The notes beneath the pieces are model-generated. The model saw nothing but the letters and a program-made list of their open reading frames with translations, made no database searches and was not told the DNA's origin. Shown in pieces: positions 49,118 to 61,034 of a DNA stretch of 64,000 nt. Each line of letters starts with the position of its first letter. Position 1 is the stretch's first letter. Source of the stretch: Oncomelania hupensis (Eukaryota > Mollusca > Gastropoda > Littorinimorpha > Pomatiopsidae). The position numbers were made by a program, and so were the translations under genes. The stretch is from the NCBI GenBank assembly GCA_036898135.1, contig CM072512.1, positions 23,018,776 to 23,082,775 on the forward strand, in the 5' to 3' direction.

Positions 49118-50095
49118 CTTTAAAACTAGAAGGTCAAAGCCCATATCACTCACACGTTCCTTATGAAAAGCGCAATGTTTGAGTCCGCTGGACCTAAAGC
49201 AATAATCTTGTATTGTATTGTATGGTAACATGAAAATGACTGCCCAGAAAAGAAAAGAAAAAAGAAACAGTGGCCTTAAAATTCAAAGTTCTACCGACTA
49301 TGATCTTTTTATGCTCTTGATCTTTGTAATATCAAATAAACTACAGCAAAATTTGTATTATGCAAACAAAAACAATGAACTTGGGAAGACCTTGACCTTC
49401 AGTGACCTTGACATGAGCCTGACCTTCACGTGATCTCTCATCTCATGTATGACGATCAAATAACCCAATGTTGTTGGTATGGGTAAAATAGAGCCATTCC
49501 GTTGTACGATGACCTATTTCTTGGTATGTTTTGCAAGGCCTCAAAATTACCTTGACCTTCAAGATCAACACCTATACTGACTTTGGACAGCTCCTGTGAC
49601 CTTGACCTAGGAGTGAGGTTGACCAAATGTGCAAAGGATGTGTGTCTCATTTGATATCTAAAACACATCTAAGAATTATAAGTTCCATGTTAATAACTTT
49701 AAAAAAATTGAAATTTTGTGAAAAATTGTCATTTTTTTACTAACAATTGTTGACCCTATGACCTTGACCTTGAAGTGAAGTCATTTATTCGCTGATCAAT
49801 TATAAGGTCTCGTGGATATCCACCATCTTACCACTTGGTTGTGATAATTGAAATAGGTTCTGAGATAGTAATCCAACTGCATGTTTTAATGTCCAGATGG
49901 CAGATGGCCAGATGGACGGAGTGACCTCCCTCCATCCCCCTCCACGTCCCCACCCCCTCAAAAGAAGTATGTCATTTTTGGACTATTTAGGACTCATCTT
50001 GCAGATTTGCAAAACTCTGGGAAACAATTTTTTGTGTGTAAATACATAGGACTCACTTTGCTATGCATGTTAGTAAACAAAAAAATCAAAGTAAA
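49118..50095 (+). repeat. R1 long interspersed repeat, copy 2
   Basis: Starts ACTAGAAGGTCAAAGCCCAT and ends near TTTTTGGACTATTTAGGACT plus about 100 nt. GACCTTGACC words recur at about 49390, 49550, 49598 and 49760. A 30-nt piece of R2 (GTCCGCTGGACCTAAAGCAA) with (TTGTA)n is inserted at 49177-49226. Confidence 0.78.
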
Positions 50096-52195
50096 TCATA
50101 AAAGTACACAGATACCATTAACAAAAAATTTTAAAGTTTAAATATACATTGTAAAAACAATACTGTAAATACATCTTGCCAAATACCAATGCCAATAAAA
50201 TTAAATAAAATCTGTGTTGTGCTGACCAATGAACTATAGTGCAGGAACTAAAATATTTACAAACAATTGCACCAAACACTTCATTAAATGCAATTTTATA
50301 TATATATATATTATTTCAGCCAGGAAATTATATGCCTTTGTGGAATGCAACAGCATACTGTATGTATTGGAATGTATACAGGCACAAAAATTTGTGTTTT
50401 TTTTAAAAGGCACAACCTCTTCAGTCTGGCAACCAAAACGTTTAACTTGGACAGAGCAATATATTGCACATCGGAAGACAAATAACAGCTTCAAATTTAT
50501 CACTGCTGTGAACTCAAGTGTGATTTTCTTTTTTACAATTAACAAAGTCTTCTAACAAACTGTTAACTGTTTCACATATCTGCTCAAATATCACTGGTCC
50601 TAACAACCAACTAAAATGACTGTTAAAATATTGCTCATCGTTCACAACAACAAACACGAAACAAGTTATACAAGTTATAAACAGAATTAAACGCAACACA
50701 CAAAGGGTCATGGATTTTGTTGTGTTTAACTATAACACAACAACAACAACAAAAATAATAATAAATTAATAAAGAAATAAATAGCTATTGTCATGGCTTC
50801 CGAAGTGGTCATCATTCATACTGACCATGTAGTAAATGCACAAAAATATAAAATAAATGCAAAGTAAATTAGGTATTTTAACAAAATTCTTATTTTAAAT
50901 ACTTTTAACACTTTATTCCATTACAACCTTATAATCATAATATTAGCAATAAAAAAATCATTTTCACAGCAGTGTAGTTTTATGTGGGGAAAACATATCA
51001 CATTTATAAGTTACCAAAGTAACACAAAATGCAAACAAAAAATTATGCTATAACATGGAAGCTCAATCTTTTCATAAATCTATTACAATTTAACAAATGT
51101 TATTTGAAACAATAATGTAATGAAATACTTTAAATATGGATTTAGAGATCAAAAAGTATGGAATTCAAGTCAGACTGGATTCAAGACTAAATTGGCCCAC
51201 AGATATTGTACTTATTTTGGAAATAACATGGAACGGATTTTGAATAATGAAAACATCTCAAGGATATATTTCAAAAAGCAGCAAAATTGTGAATGCACAA
51301 TCCTAAAACTATGTCGTCAAATTCAAAATCAATTTAAAAAAAATTGTAACACAAAACAATAAAATAAATTAAACATACTTTATATTTCAAATAATGTTAA
51401 CAAAATCAACAAATTGGGAACTTAAAAACTTGACATTTTATATTGCCTCCAAAGTGTTCTGGCATATTTTTCCCACAGAATTTATTGCATGCAACTTGTA
51501 AGTACATGTACATGTATAACAATTATAAATGCACGAATAATATAGTGCTGAAATCTCTGAATCTAAAGACTTTTGTGCATAATGTATATATGTACAAGTA
51601 TATGAAACTATTATTTTTTAAAAAAATGTTGGAGAAAGCGATATTGCGATATTGCATGCAAAATAAAACAAATAAAAATCGATATTACAGAAAATGAACA
51701 TGAAATGTATATAGGTCTAGATCTATCAGTTAAAGGTTTATCTAACAGTTTCAGCAAGAATTAATAAAACATTTATTATTATTTCAATCCGTGTTCCTGA
51801 TTAACTTATACGTTTCTAAATTGAATGTTGGAAAGCAATTTAAATCTTTTACAAATCAAACTATTATTATTTAAAAATTAAGAATAATATGCTTTGGTTT
51901 GCTTGGCCTTGCAGTTTGCAACTACAACAGCACTACATCACTTTCCGTTTTACTAAATATCTGGGGTGCTACTTTTTCATCTCTCAATAATTGAGAACGA
52001 CAAAATCTGCCAGATCTATTAATTCAAAGCTGAAAATCCATAGAATTTGAAGTATAAATACCCTATTGCCTTTCTATTTTTAAATACTTAAAAAAAAAAC
52101 AAAAAAAAAAACAAGTTTTGTGTTAAAAGTTACTATCATGGCAAGGGTGCTGAAACCCAGAAATCCTAGCTCTTTTATTGGATTAGTAACTCTGG
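50096..52195. other. Long AT-rich intergenic stretch
   Basis: No coding signal, no clear repeat family member. Short open frames here are AT-rich noise. Confidence 0.4.
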
Positions 52196-52620
52196 CAAGT
52201 TAGTTAGTCATTGTTTACAGGGTCCAGTGGACATCAAAGAGCTGAATCAGAACCACAACTTGTTTGAAAGAGGACTCACCCCTGGTCTGTGTAGAAGATC
52301 TGCTGAAACAACCATAATTGAAACACTGAAGGCACTCCACCAGCCAGCCACTTTACAATAAGGGCATCCCATGCAGCGGGCGCTGAGACTGTGCCCTAAT
52401 TTATTGAATCCCCGTTTACAAAAACAAAATACAATATAAACATCATTATAAAATATTTAACAAAACACATACATATAACATGCCTACAATGCTAAATAAT
52501 AATACCATAGAAAGGCCCTAGTGACCATTTGGCACAAAGTGTCCAATATCCTTAAGCTGGCCCAACAGACCCAATACACAAATGTGCAAATTTGGAAGAG
52601 TTTTCAAGAAAAATGATAGA
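52196..52620 (+). repeat. R2 repeat, copy 5
   Basis: AAGTTAGTTAGTCATTGTTT, then GGTCCAGTGGACATCAAAGA, through CCCCGTTTACAAAAACAAAA to GGAAGAGTTTTCAAGAAAAA. Directly followed by copy 6 in the same orientation. Confidence 0.75.
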
Positions 52621-52625
52621 TGACT

Positions 52626-53290
52626 GTTAGTTAGTCATTCATTGTTTATAATGTCCAATCGACTGCAAAGAGCCAAATCAGGACCACAAATCAGGACTAG
52701 GTTGAAAGACCCTTATAATAGATCTGCTGTAACAACTTCAATGGTAACACTGAAGGCGCTCTCCACCAACCGGCCACTTTACAATAAAGGCATCTCTAGC
52801 AGGGTACGCTGAGGCTTTACTCTAATTTATCGAACCCCCATTTACAAAAACAAACTACAATATAAACACCATTATAAAATATTAACGAAACACATAACAT
52901 ATAAAATGCCTATATTGCTCAATAATAATATCATAGGAAGCCCTCGTACTAGTGACCGTTTGGCAGTAAGCGTCCAATATCCCCAAGCTGACCCAATAGA
53001 CCTCATACACAAATGAGGAGATGTGGGAGAGCTTTCAAGAAAAAAGGTAGGTGACTGGTCTAGCGAAGAAGATACATGTAATAGATTGATAGAACAGAGT
53101 AGGAATGAGAAAGAACAAACGAGAAAGACAGAGGCAGTGAGAATTGGTAGATTGACGGAACAGCATAGGAACGAGAGAAAGAACAAATGAGAATGACAGA
53201 AACAGTGGTAATTTAAAGCACTACATTTCCACAAAGTGGGGATACTATTGATACAGAAAACCCCAGCACCACAAACAACGGGGTAACTCC
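52626..53290 (+). repeat. R2 repeat, copy 6 (longest)
   Basis: Starts TTAGTTAGTCATTCATTGTT; complete to GGGATACTATTGATACAGAA and AACCCCAGCACCAC, with a partial internal duplication of the AACAAATGAGAATGACAGAA segment. Confidence 0.75.
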
Positions 53291-53349
53291 AGCAAGGATA
53301 CACCGCATTTCTTAATTGTCCATAAATGGCCTTCACAAAAAACAACTTA

Positions 53350-53930
53350 AAACAGTTCGCAGTTCTGTAAAATTTGAAAGCATAATTGAATTAGAATGGG
53401 TGGAAGGACCGGATGACAGCAAAACAAGGTCGCTAGTCAGGTGATTTATGTACTAGTTTTAGGTAAGCCAACAGAATTTTAACTAGCATTTGGTGACTAG
53501 GCAATTGCCCCCCCTTCCCCCCTTCCCCCTTCCCTCCCCCCTCATTGGATAAATCCATAGAAGTTAATAAAACAAAGTTTGCTTAGAACTATCGATTTAC
53601 TCAATGCATTGAATGCAAACAAACTTTTTCTGTATTGTTGGGGCTTTTCTTGACCTAGTGAATAGCGTCTCAAATTTATGATTATAGATTTTCAGCTATA
53701 CAAAATAATTCAGAAATTATTCATCCCAAATAGATGAAAATATAGCCACATATGATGACAATCTCATTTTTAGGCCAACTGCAGTGCTTTTTAGTTGTAC
53801 AAAGGTGGGAAGATCTGCATGCAATATGTCACAAATTGTGTCACATGATATGGAAAGGAAAGCAAATCTGACGGTACAAACTCTGATACGATGGTAACAA
53901 GATAACAATAAAAAGTTGATCAAAATTAAT
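53350..53930 (-). other. Presumed 3'UTR / downstream flank of the MFSD6-like gene
   Basis: No coding signal. Contains a C-rich stretch at about 53508-53540 and ordinary AT-rich sequence. I could not place a clear polyadenylation signal on the minus strand. Confidence 0.3.
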
Positions 53931-56012
53931 CTATTGATCTTTGAGCGCCATTTCTAACCAGTCATCATCAGCATCCGAGGACTCATCTTCTTCTTTTCGC
54001 AGCAGTTTGATGTACTTGACTTTCTCTCTCTTTGGTAAACACAACTGAATGACAGAGAATAGAACACACCAGAAACCACAGAGACCACTGGCTGCCCAGA
54101 ACAAAACTGGAGCTCCAAACTCCTGATAAACAAGGCCTGAAAGAAAGGCACCAGCAGAAAAGCCTAACCCAAAGTAAAAGGAAGACAGGATGGAACGAAT
54201 GCTACGGTCCATAGCAGAGCCGATGTTGAATTCTTCGTAGCTTAGGATGGCATACCACAAGGCAGTATGGGTGAAGGCATTGGTCAGTTCGGCCGGCAGT
54301 ACAGCCCATGGTGACCAAAGGAAGCCGTAGTACAACAGTCGCACAGCAAAAGCTAGCAAAGACAGAGACACAAGGCCACTGTTGCCCAGTTTCCTGACCA
54401 GCTTGTTGCTGAAAAACAGCATGGGGGTCTCAGCAAAAGCACCAATAGCTACACATAATCCCATTGTGATCTCACTGGCGCCCATGTCTTGCAGGTGCCA
54501 AAACAGGAAATTGTTGTAAGTAGCATAGACCATGCCAGCTACCAACAAGGTAACAGCAAATAAGAACCCACGTGGATCACAGCAGATAACTTGCAGGCCT
54601 TTCTTCAGTTTACTGTTGTATTTCTGCTTCACAGGTGGTGGCATAGGAAAGTAGAAGGCTATGAAGATCGTGAAGATCATGAAAATACCAAAAATATAGA
54701 AATGCAGAAGAAAGTGATGTAGGTTGAGCAACATGTGGCAGGGTGTATAATCGACCAAACAAGTCACTACTATGGGAATTAGAGCAAAGGATAGAGAACC
54801 CCAGTAACGCTGCCGACCATATCTTTCCAGATCATCAATTCTCTCCAGAAAATCAAACCAGGCATCATCTGCAATCTTCTCCACTGGTGAGCTAAAGAAC
54901 TCACCAAAAATGATGACTAGTAGCACCACAATGAACAGCAGCAACTTCTTGTCCTCCAGGACAGCAGTTAGCTCACCTACATGGGTTTTGAGGGTATTTA
55001 AGAAAGTGATGTTCAAATTCCTGGTATGCCTGTCAGAAGAACGTTTCAGCTTTGCAGTCTCTGCAGAGCCTCTATTCTTTTGTTTTTGCAGAGCAAACAG
55101 CTGTTGAATCTGATCCTCGGACAACACAAAGTTAGGAAGCCTTTTGTTAGCAAGTAGATAAACACTGTGAGCAGACAAGCCTTTATCAATAATGTCTTGT
55201 AAGGTAAATCCTGTGTCCTTTTGCAATTTTACATTGAGATTGTCAAGGTCTTCCATCGTCATCATACTTTTATTAACTGCGTGTGTAGACTGAACATTTG
55301 ACTCCTGTGAAACAGTTGGGGGTGCAGGAGCTACAGCCCCTTTGTCAGAGGATAAGTAAGACTGTGTTTCTTGATGTTCAGGATTCCCTTGTGTACTTTC
55401 CTCATTTGTGCGTGGCATAGTTGTTGACCCTTTATCTCTTGCAGGCGTTTGAGTCGTGTTATGTAGAATGTCTGAAACGTTAACCATGAGTTGATTGTTA
55501 CCAATATCACCTGAGTTTTGAAGTGGAGACTCTGTGGTATTTTGTACCGGTTTGGGAGGAAGACTGGCTGTTGTTTTTGGAAGAGAGCTTTCTGCATTTA
55601 TGCTGAAGTTATGGGGGCCTGCTACCAATGATGTTTTATTTCCATCTTGATCAGCAGTGCCAATCTGACAGTCCTTCAGGTTACCAATTTTGTAGTACAC
55701 AGCCGTGAAGGACATGTACATCACACCCATCATCAAGAGGGAGAAGATAAGCACTACGCGTCGCTTATTGTAAGCCACTGCACATCGAGCCCACAAGGGA
55801 GCCCAGAAAAAGCCAGTTAGCGTCTTGGCTGCCATGACTATGCCTGTTTCAAAAGCAGACAGCCCAATGAGCCGAAAAAACAGGGTGAGGAAAGGAAGCA
55901 GAGCTGCCTTAGCAGCAGACAGGAAAACGTAAAAGGCGTTGCAGGTGGCTGTAGCCCTCATCAGGTTCACAGGTCTGTTGCTATCCATGGTGGTGATGGC
56001 TGGAAGCTTCAT
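53931..56012 (-). CDS. MFSD6: MFSD6-like major facilitator superfamily transporter, 693 aa
   Basis: Multi-pass membrane protein of the MFS_1-like group; the substrate of this family is not settled. Begins MKLPAITTMDSNRPVNLMRA (a second Met at residue 9 is an alternative start). TM1 about 23-46, TM2 about 54-72, TM3 about 85-107. A long loop, about 108-352, carries several N-glycosylation sequons (NKTS, NFSI, NTTE, NVSD, NTTQ, NKSM, NITF), so it is probably extracellular or luminal. TM4 starts near 354 (KLLLFIVVLLVIIFGEFF), and about eight further spans follow. The C-terminus is acidic (KEEDESSDADDDWLEMALK). Length and the outsized early loop match MFSD6. The coding region is one exon. Just upstream, on the same strand, an acceptor TACCTGCAG at about 56039 suggests a 5'UTR intron. 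Confidence 0.9.
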   Translation of the reverse strand: MKLPAITTMDSNRPVNLMRATATCNAFYVFLSAAKAALLPFLTLFFRLIGLSAFETGIVMAAKTLTGFFWAPLWARCAVAYNKRRVVLIFSLLMMGVMYMSFTAVYYKIGNLKDCQIGTADQDGNKTSLVAGPHNFSINAESSLPKTTASLPPKPVQNTTESPLQNSGDIGNNQLMVNVSDILHNTTQTPARDKGSTTMPRTNEESTQGNPEHQETQSYLSSDKGAVAPAPPTVSQESNVQSTHAVNKSMMTMEDLDNLNVKLQKDTGFTLQDIIDKGLSAHSVYLLANKRLPNFVLSEDQIQQLFALQKQKNRGSAETAKLKRSSDRHTRNLNITFLNTLKTHVGELTAVLEDKKLLLFIVVLLVIIFGEFFSSPVEKIADDAWFDFLERIDDLERYGRQRYWGSLSFALIPIVVTCLVDYTPCHMLLNLHHFLLHFYIFGIFMIFTIFIAFYFPMPPPVKQKYNSKLKKGLQVICCDPRGFLFAVTLLVAGMVYATYNNFLFWHLQDMGASEITMGLCVAIGAFAETPMLFFSNKLVRKLGNSGLVSLSLLAFAVRLLYYGFLWSPWAVLPAELTNAFTHTALWYAILSYEEFNIGSAMDRSIRSILSSFYFGLGFSAGAFLSGLVYQEFGAPVLFWAASGLCGFWCVLFSVIQLCLPKREKVKYIKLLRKEEDESSDADDDWLEMALKDQ

Positions 56013-56425
56013 CTGAAGTTGCTTGCTCTATGGCCTGTCTGCAGGTAAGTACCGGTTGATGAGTTATGCAATTCCACTATGGCACTTCACAATTGTCATC
56101 AAGGTGCAGCCATTATTTTTGTGTTGCTTGCCTTCCAACAGGACATATTAATGCACTTGTTTCTTTGTCTGTCCTGAAACATAAGAGTAGAACTATGAAA
56201 ACAAAATAAAAATCATCATTATAAATTATCTTCACTTTAGATTTTGCTGAAGGAACTTACTCTTCGTCTGTAACTATCTGAAATAAATGAATAAATGCAT
56301 GCCATGACTTGTAAAGCAATTAAATGTATCTTCATGCCATATGGCATATGATTTATAATGTTATACTTATAGGAAAACGTCTGCATAATAATGGGAAAAC
56401 AGTTTGAATAATCTCATATAAATAT
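56013..56425 (-). other. 5'UTR and upstream intron of the MFSD6-like gene
   Basis: The 5'UTR runs from about 56013 to 56038 (minus strand) and meets an acceptor. The rest is intronic or upstream, AT-rich, ending where a LINE-A copy begins. The promoter was not identified. Confidence 0.4.
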
Positions 56426-56428
56426 ATA

Positions 56429-57867
56429 TCATCTGTAACAAGATCTGGCAGAGTGGGGAGTGGCCTACACCATGGACCCAGTCGCTTTTCATCACTCTTC
56501 CCCCAAATAATAACCTTCAGGAGTGTGAAAATAACCGCACCATCCGCCTCATCAGCCATCCCAGCAAGGACCTCCTGAAAATAATACTGCAACAAGTTGA
56601 AACCCCAAGCTGAACAAATCATATATATATATAGCTGAAGAACAAGCAGGATTCAAGGCAGGGCGAAGTACCACTGAACAGATTTTCAATCTCAGAATAA
56701 TCTGCGAGAAATACCTACAGCACCAACAACATCTATATCATGTGTTTGTAGACTTCAAGAAAGCGTTTGACAGAGTCTGGCATGCAGCTCTGTGGACAAC
56801 CATGACAGTGTACAACATCAGCCCTAAAATTATTGAATTCATCAAAAGCCTGTATGACAAGGCTACCATTGCAGTCCTCCATAACAGCGCCATCAGAAAC
56901 TGAGTCAGAACAACAATCGGTGTGCATCAAGGATGCTTACTCTTTCCAACATTCTTCAACATCTTCCTAGAGCGCATCATGTCAGATGCTCTTGCAGATC
57001 ACGAAGGCACAGTCAGCATAGGGGATATGACATTGATGGATTGGTTGGAGAGGAACAAGAACTTGAACAGCTGGTACAGAGGCTTGACACCACCTCCAAA
57101 GTCTATGGAATGAACATAAGTGCAGAGAAGACCAAAATGATGACCAACAACACCAAAGGCATCAACACGGACATCAAAGTCCAAGGCCAATCCCTCAACA
57201 CAGTGCATAGCTTCAAATATTTAAGCGCCATCGTATCAGACAATGGGTCCCGACAGGAAGTCTTCTCCAGGATCGCACACATGCACAAACAACTACTGCC
57301 TTGGCAAGGTTGAAGCCCATTTGGAAAGAAAGGACCCTCAGTCTACATTCCAAGATAAGACTGCTGCACTCCCTTGTCATCTCCATCTTCCTATATGCAT
57401 GCGAAACATGGACTCTCACAGCAGATCTACAACGAAGAATACAAAGCATGGAGATGAGATGCTACAGAAGACTTCTGGGCATTTCCTATACCCAGCACAT
57501 CACCAACAACAAAGTCCGACAGACCATCACACAAGCCATTGGACAACACGGTGACCTGCTCACAGTGGTAAAGAAACGGAAACTCGGATGGTATGGCCAC
57601 GTCACCAGAGCATCAGACCATCCTGCAAGGCATAGTGCAAGGAGGTAGAAGAAGAGGGAGACCGAAAAAGAAATGGGAGGACACTGATCGAAGCTATCAG
57701 GGTTGCTGAGGACAGAGAAAGATGGAGTACCCTGGTTAAACAATCATCTGTGGTGGATAACAGGAATTTATTTCGCCAATTGACATGTAATAGATACAAC
57801 AATTTGAATATTATTTGGTGTTGGACAATGGCAGAATGTTTTATATTTAACAACATCTCTATCTCTT

Positions 57868-57898
<31 letters not shown>

Positions 57899-58146
57899 TT
57901 TTTATACACACACACGCACGCACACACACATACCTACATACACAAATACACACATGCATGCACAACCACACACACTCACACAAGCATCCCCAAAGGCTTG
58001 CACACAGTCATCGCCTGTACTAATACTTAACACACACACACACACACGCACAAACGCACACACACACTTCTTCTCACAGTGAGAGCATCTGAGCAGTGAG
58101 TGCCTCTACGCCCTAGGAGTTACGAGAAAGGATAGGACAGGATAGG
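56429..58146 (+). mobile_element. LINE-A RT fragment, internally deleted and split by a microsatellite block
   Basis: 56429-57757 covers the RT from the NKIWQSGEWPTPW region to the C-terminus. The stretch that should encode FADD is missing near 57025 (deletion), and frameshifts follow. At 57758 the match stops; 57760-58097 is (CT)n and (CA)n-rich sequence; the LINE 3' end (GAGTTACGAGAAAGGATAGG) reappears at about 58110-58146. So the element was interrupted or rearranged after insertion. Confidence 0.75.
57861..58075. repeat. (CT)n / (CA)n block inside a LINE-A copy
   Basis: CT-rich to 57900, then CA-rich with other motifs to 58075; separates the LINE-A RT region from its tail. Confidence 0.85.
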
Positions 58147-58230
58147 ATTTTGGACTATTTAGGAGTTATCTCCAACAATTTTTTTGAAGAGTTAGTACAT
58201 AGACTTGCATTGCTAAGCATGTGAATCAAA
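58147..58230 (+). repeat. R1 end fragment
   Basis: TTTTGGACTATTTAGGAGTT followed by GTACATAGACTTGCATTGCT matches the distal end of R1 only. It directly follows a LINE-A tail. Confidence 0.65.
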
Positions 58231-59384
58231 AATTACAATCACCCAAAAGATGTCCAGTTATAAATACATTTCATTCAAGCAATCTTCACAGATTATTTCT
58301 TTAAAAAAAACAAACAAACAAACAAACCCACATCTCATTAATTATAACACGTTCATACTACTAGTACTACTATTACAGCTTCCTATCACAATCACATTTT
58401 ATCTCTTCAACAAGTTATAAAAAAATTAAAAAGTCACTAACAATTTTCATATTACATTTCCTTGTTTAGCAATAATTTGTGTTCATGAGGCATTTTATCA
58501 CTCACATTAATTTAATAAAAACTAAATCATTCATATGCACATTCATCAGAACAAAACTGCCACAGCACAAGAGTCATTTATATATATCGGGATGGGTAAA
58601 AGGGGATGAGCTGAGAAAATAGAGAAAGGATTAATGGAAGCTACTGTAGAAAATAGAGAAACAAATGACTATTGTACTGTAGCAATATGTATAGAACAGT
58701 ACAATAGTCATATATATAACTTTAGAGATGTATGAGTGGAAAATAAGATTAATCGGTGTATGATTTCTATAATTTTGTAGATTATTATAAAACAAATAAA
58801 ACACGTTTTTATTTTATTTTAATAAAAGAGAAATCCTACTATCATTGTACACACACTGGAAGTCATTTGTACATGTGTACATCTCAGTAGGGATCAGGAA
58901 ATTTAATATCCTGGTGAAAACGTTACTCACAGTGGCAACAGCTGTTCTTGCCTCAAGGGTTAACAGCTGGTGACTCACAATTACTACCACAGCCAACTGT
59001 AAACTAACATTATATTAACAAGCCATTAAGTAATGCGGGGCAAATGTACTGCCTTCCAGTATCCACTTCTCATACATCAAAAGTGAAAACGTTGCCACTG
59101 CAGTCATCCCGGGTATTTAAAAGTGCACACACAGTTCTCAATACATTACTTCCCAGGTAAAATTCAGTTGCAAGATTATAATTATAAGCCAAATACTAAC
59201 TTCAGAGGTGTCATGCGGTGTAAAAAATGAGTAACAGGTGTAAGCATGCCATTATTAGACAAGATAAGACAACATCCATTACACCACAGATAACAATTAG
59301 ACAAAAATATATTTAGTGGATCCCGCCTATGACTCATTACTTTCTGAGCTTAATTAATAATAGTGTATGCTGTTATAGGCCTAT
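58231..59384. other. AT-rich intergenic stretch
   Basis: No coding signal or repeat family recognised, apart from a local imperfect inverted pair around TAGAACAGTACAATAGTCAT (58660-58715). Confidence 0.35.
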
Positions 59385-60910
59385 CCTATTATATCCCATC
59401 CCATAACTCAAAGGTCGTTTGGGCACCATAAATGATCTTTTAACCAGCGTACTCCATCTTTCTCTGTCCTCAGCAACCCTCATGGCTTCGCTCAGTGTCA
59501 AGCCAGTCCATTCTCGTATGTTGTCCTCCCACCTCTTTTTCTGTCTCCCTCTTCTTTTGCCTCCTTGCATTGTGCCTTGCAAGATGGTTTTTGAGAGGCC
59601 TGATGCTCTGGTGATGTGGCCATACCATCGGAGTTTCAGTTTCTTCACCACTGTGAGCATGTCATAATATTATTTAAAGCCTTGTGTGATGGTCTGTCGA
59701 ACTTCGTTGTTGGTGATGTGCTGGGTTTAGGAAATGCACAGAAGTCTTTGTAGCACCTCATTTCCATGCTTGGTATTCGTTGTTGTAGGTCTGCTGTAAG
59801 CATCCATGTTTCGCAAGTGTATAGGAAAATGAAGAGGGCAAGGGAGCACAGCAGCCTTACCTTGGAATGTAGCCTGATAGTCATATCTTTCCAAATGGGC
59901 TTCAATCTTGTCAGGGCAACAGTTGTTTGTGCGATCCTGGAGAGGACTTTCTGTTGGGACCCACTGTCTGATACAATGGCTCCTAAATATTTGAAGCTAT
60001 GCACTGTGTTGAGGGACTGGTCTAGAACTTTGATGTCTGTGTTGATTCCATTGGTGTTGTTGGTCACCATATCAGTCTTCTCTGCACTGATTTCCATTCC
60101 AAAGGTTGTGGAGGTGATGCCGAGCCACTGTACCAGCTGTTCAAATTCTTGTTCCTCTCCAGCCAACCCATCAATGTCATCCGCAAAACGGAGGTTGGAG
60201 ATTGCTCTACCCCCTATGCTAAATGTGACTTCGTGATCTGCAAGGGCATCTGACATGATGCGCTCTGGGAAGATTTTGAAGGGTGTTGGAGAGAGCAGGT
60301 ATCCTTGATGCATGCCGATTGTTGATCTGAATCAGTTTCCGATGGCGCTGTTGTGGAGGACTGCACTGGTAGCCTTGTCATACAGGTTTTTGATTACTTT
60401 AATAATGTTAGGGCTGATGTTGTACACTCTCATGGTTGCCCACAGAGCTGTATGCCAGATTCGGTCAAACGCCTTCTTGAAGTCTACAAACACATGATAT
60501 AGACGTTGTTGGTGCTGTAGGTATTTTTCGCAGGTTGAAAATCTGTTCAGTGGTACTTCATCCTGCCCTGAATCCTGCTTCTTTTTCAGCTATGATTTGT
60601 CCAGCTTGGGGTTTCAACCTGTTAAGTATTATTTTCAGGAATACCTTGCTGGTATGGCTGATGAGGCTGATGGTGCGGTAATTTTCACACCCCTGAAGGT
60701 TACCCTTTTTGGGAAGAGTGATAACAAGCGACTGGGTCTCTCCCAGATCTTGTAAGAGATAAAGGTGAGAGCGTCAATCATCGTTTCTCCTCCTGCTTGA
60801 AGCAATTCTGCAGGTATGTTGTCCACTCCCGCTGACTTCCCCTTCTACAGCGATTGCACTGCTGCCTCAACTTCTTCTCAGAGTTATAGTCAGCATCAAT
60901 AATATACAAT
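59385..60910 (-). mobile_element. LINE-A RT copy with intact FADD box
   Basis: Minus-strand RT region. The stretch from 60313 to 59645 is open for 222 codons and includes ISNLRFADDIDGLAG (catalytic FADD present), AEKTDMVTNN and YLGAIVSDSG. The C-terminal GTMQGGKRRGRQKKRWEDN follows in another frame, and the tail is a degenerate TATCC repeat at 59385-59405. It is the best-preserved RT in the window but still frameshifted and 5'-truncated. Confidence 0.83.
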
Positions 60911-61034
60911 CTGTTGATACAGTTCAACAAGACTAGTTGACCTATTTGATTTGTGTTGAAAAAATAATCCACAAAAACTTGTTTTGTTGTTCATAGCATT
61001 CATATTTGCATGCTATCATGGGACAACAAAACAA

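Noticed and set aside
50229..50555. Overlapping 108- and 103-codon frames on both strands
   Set aside because: AT-rich noise with no domain, splice or repeat support.
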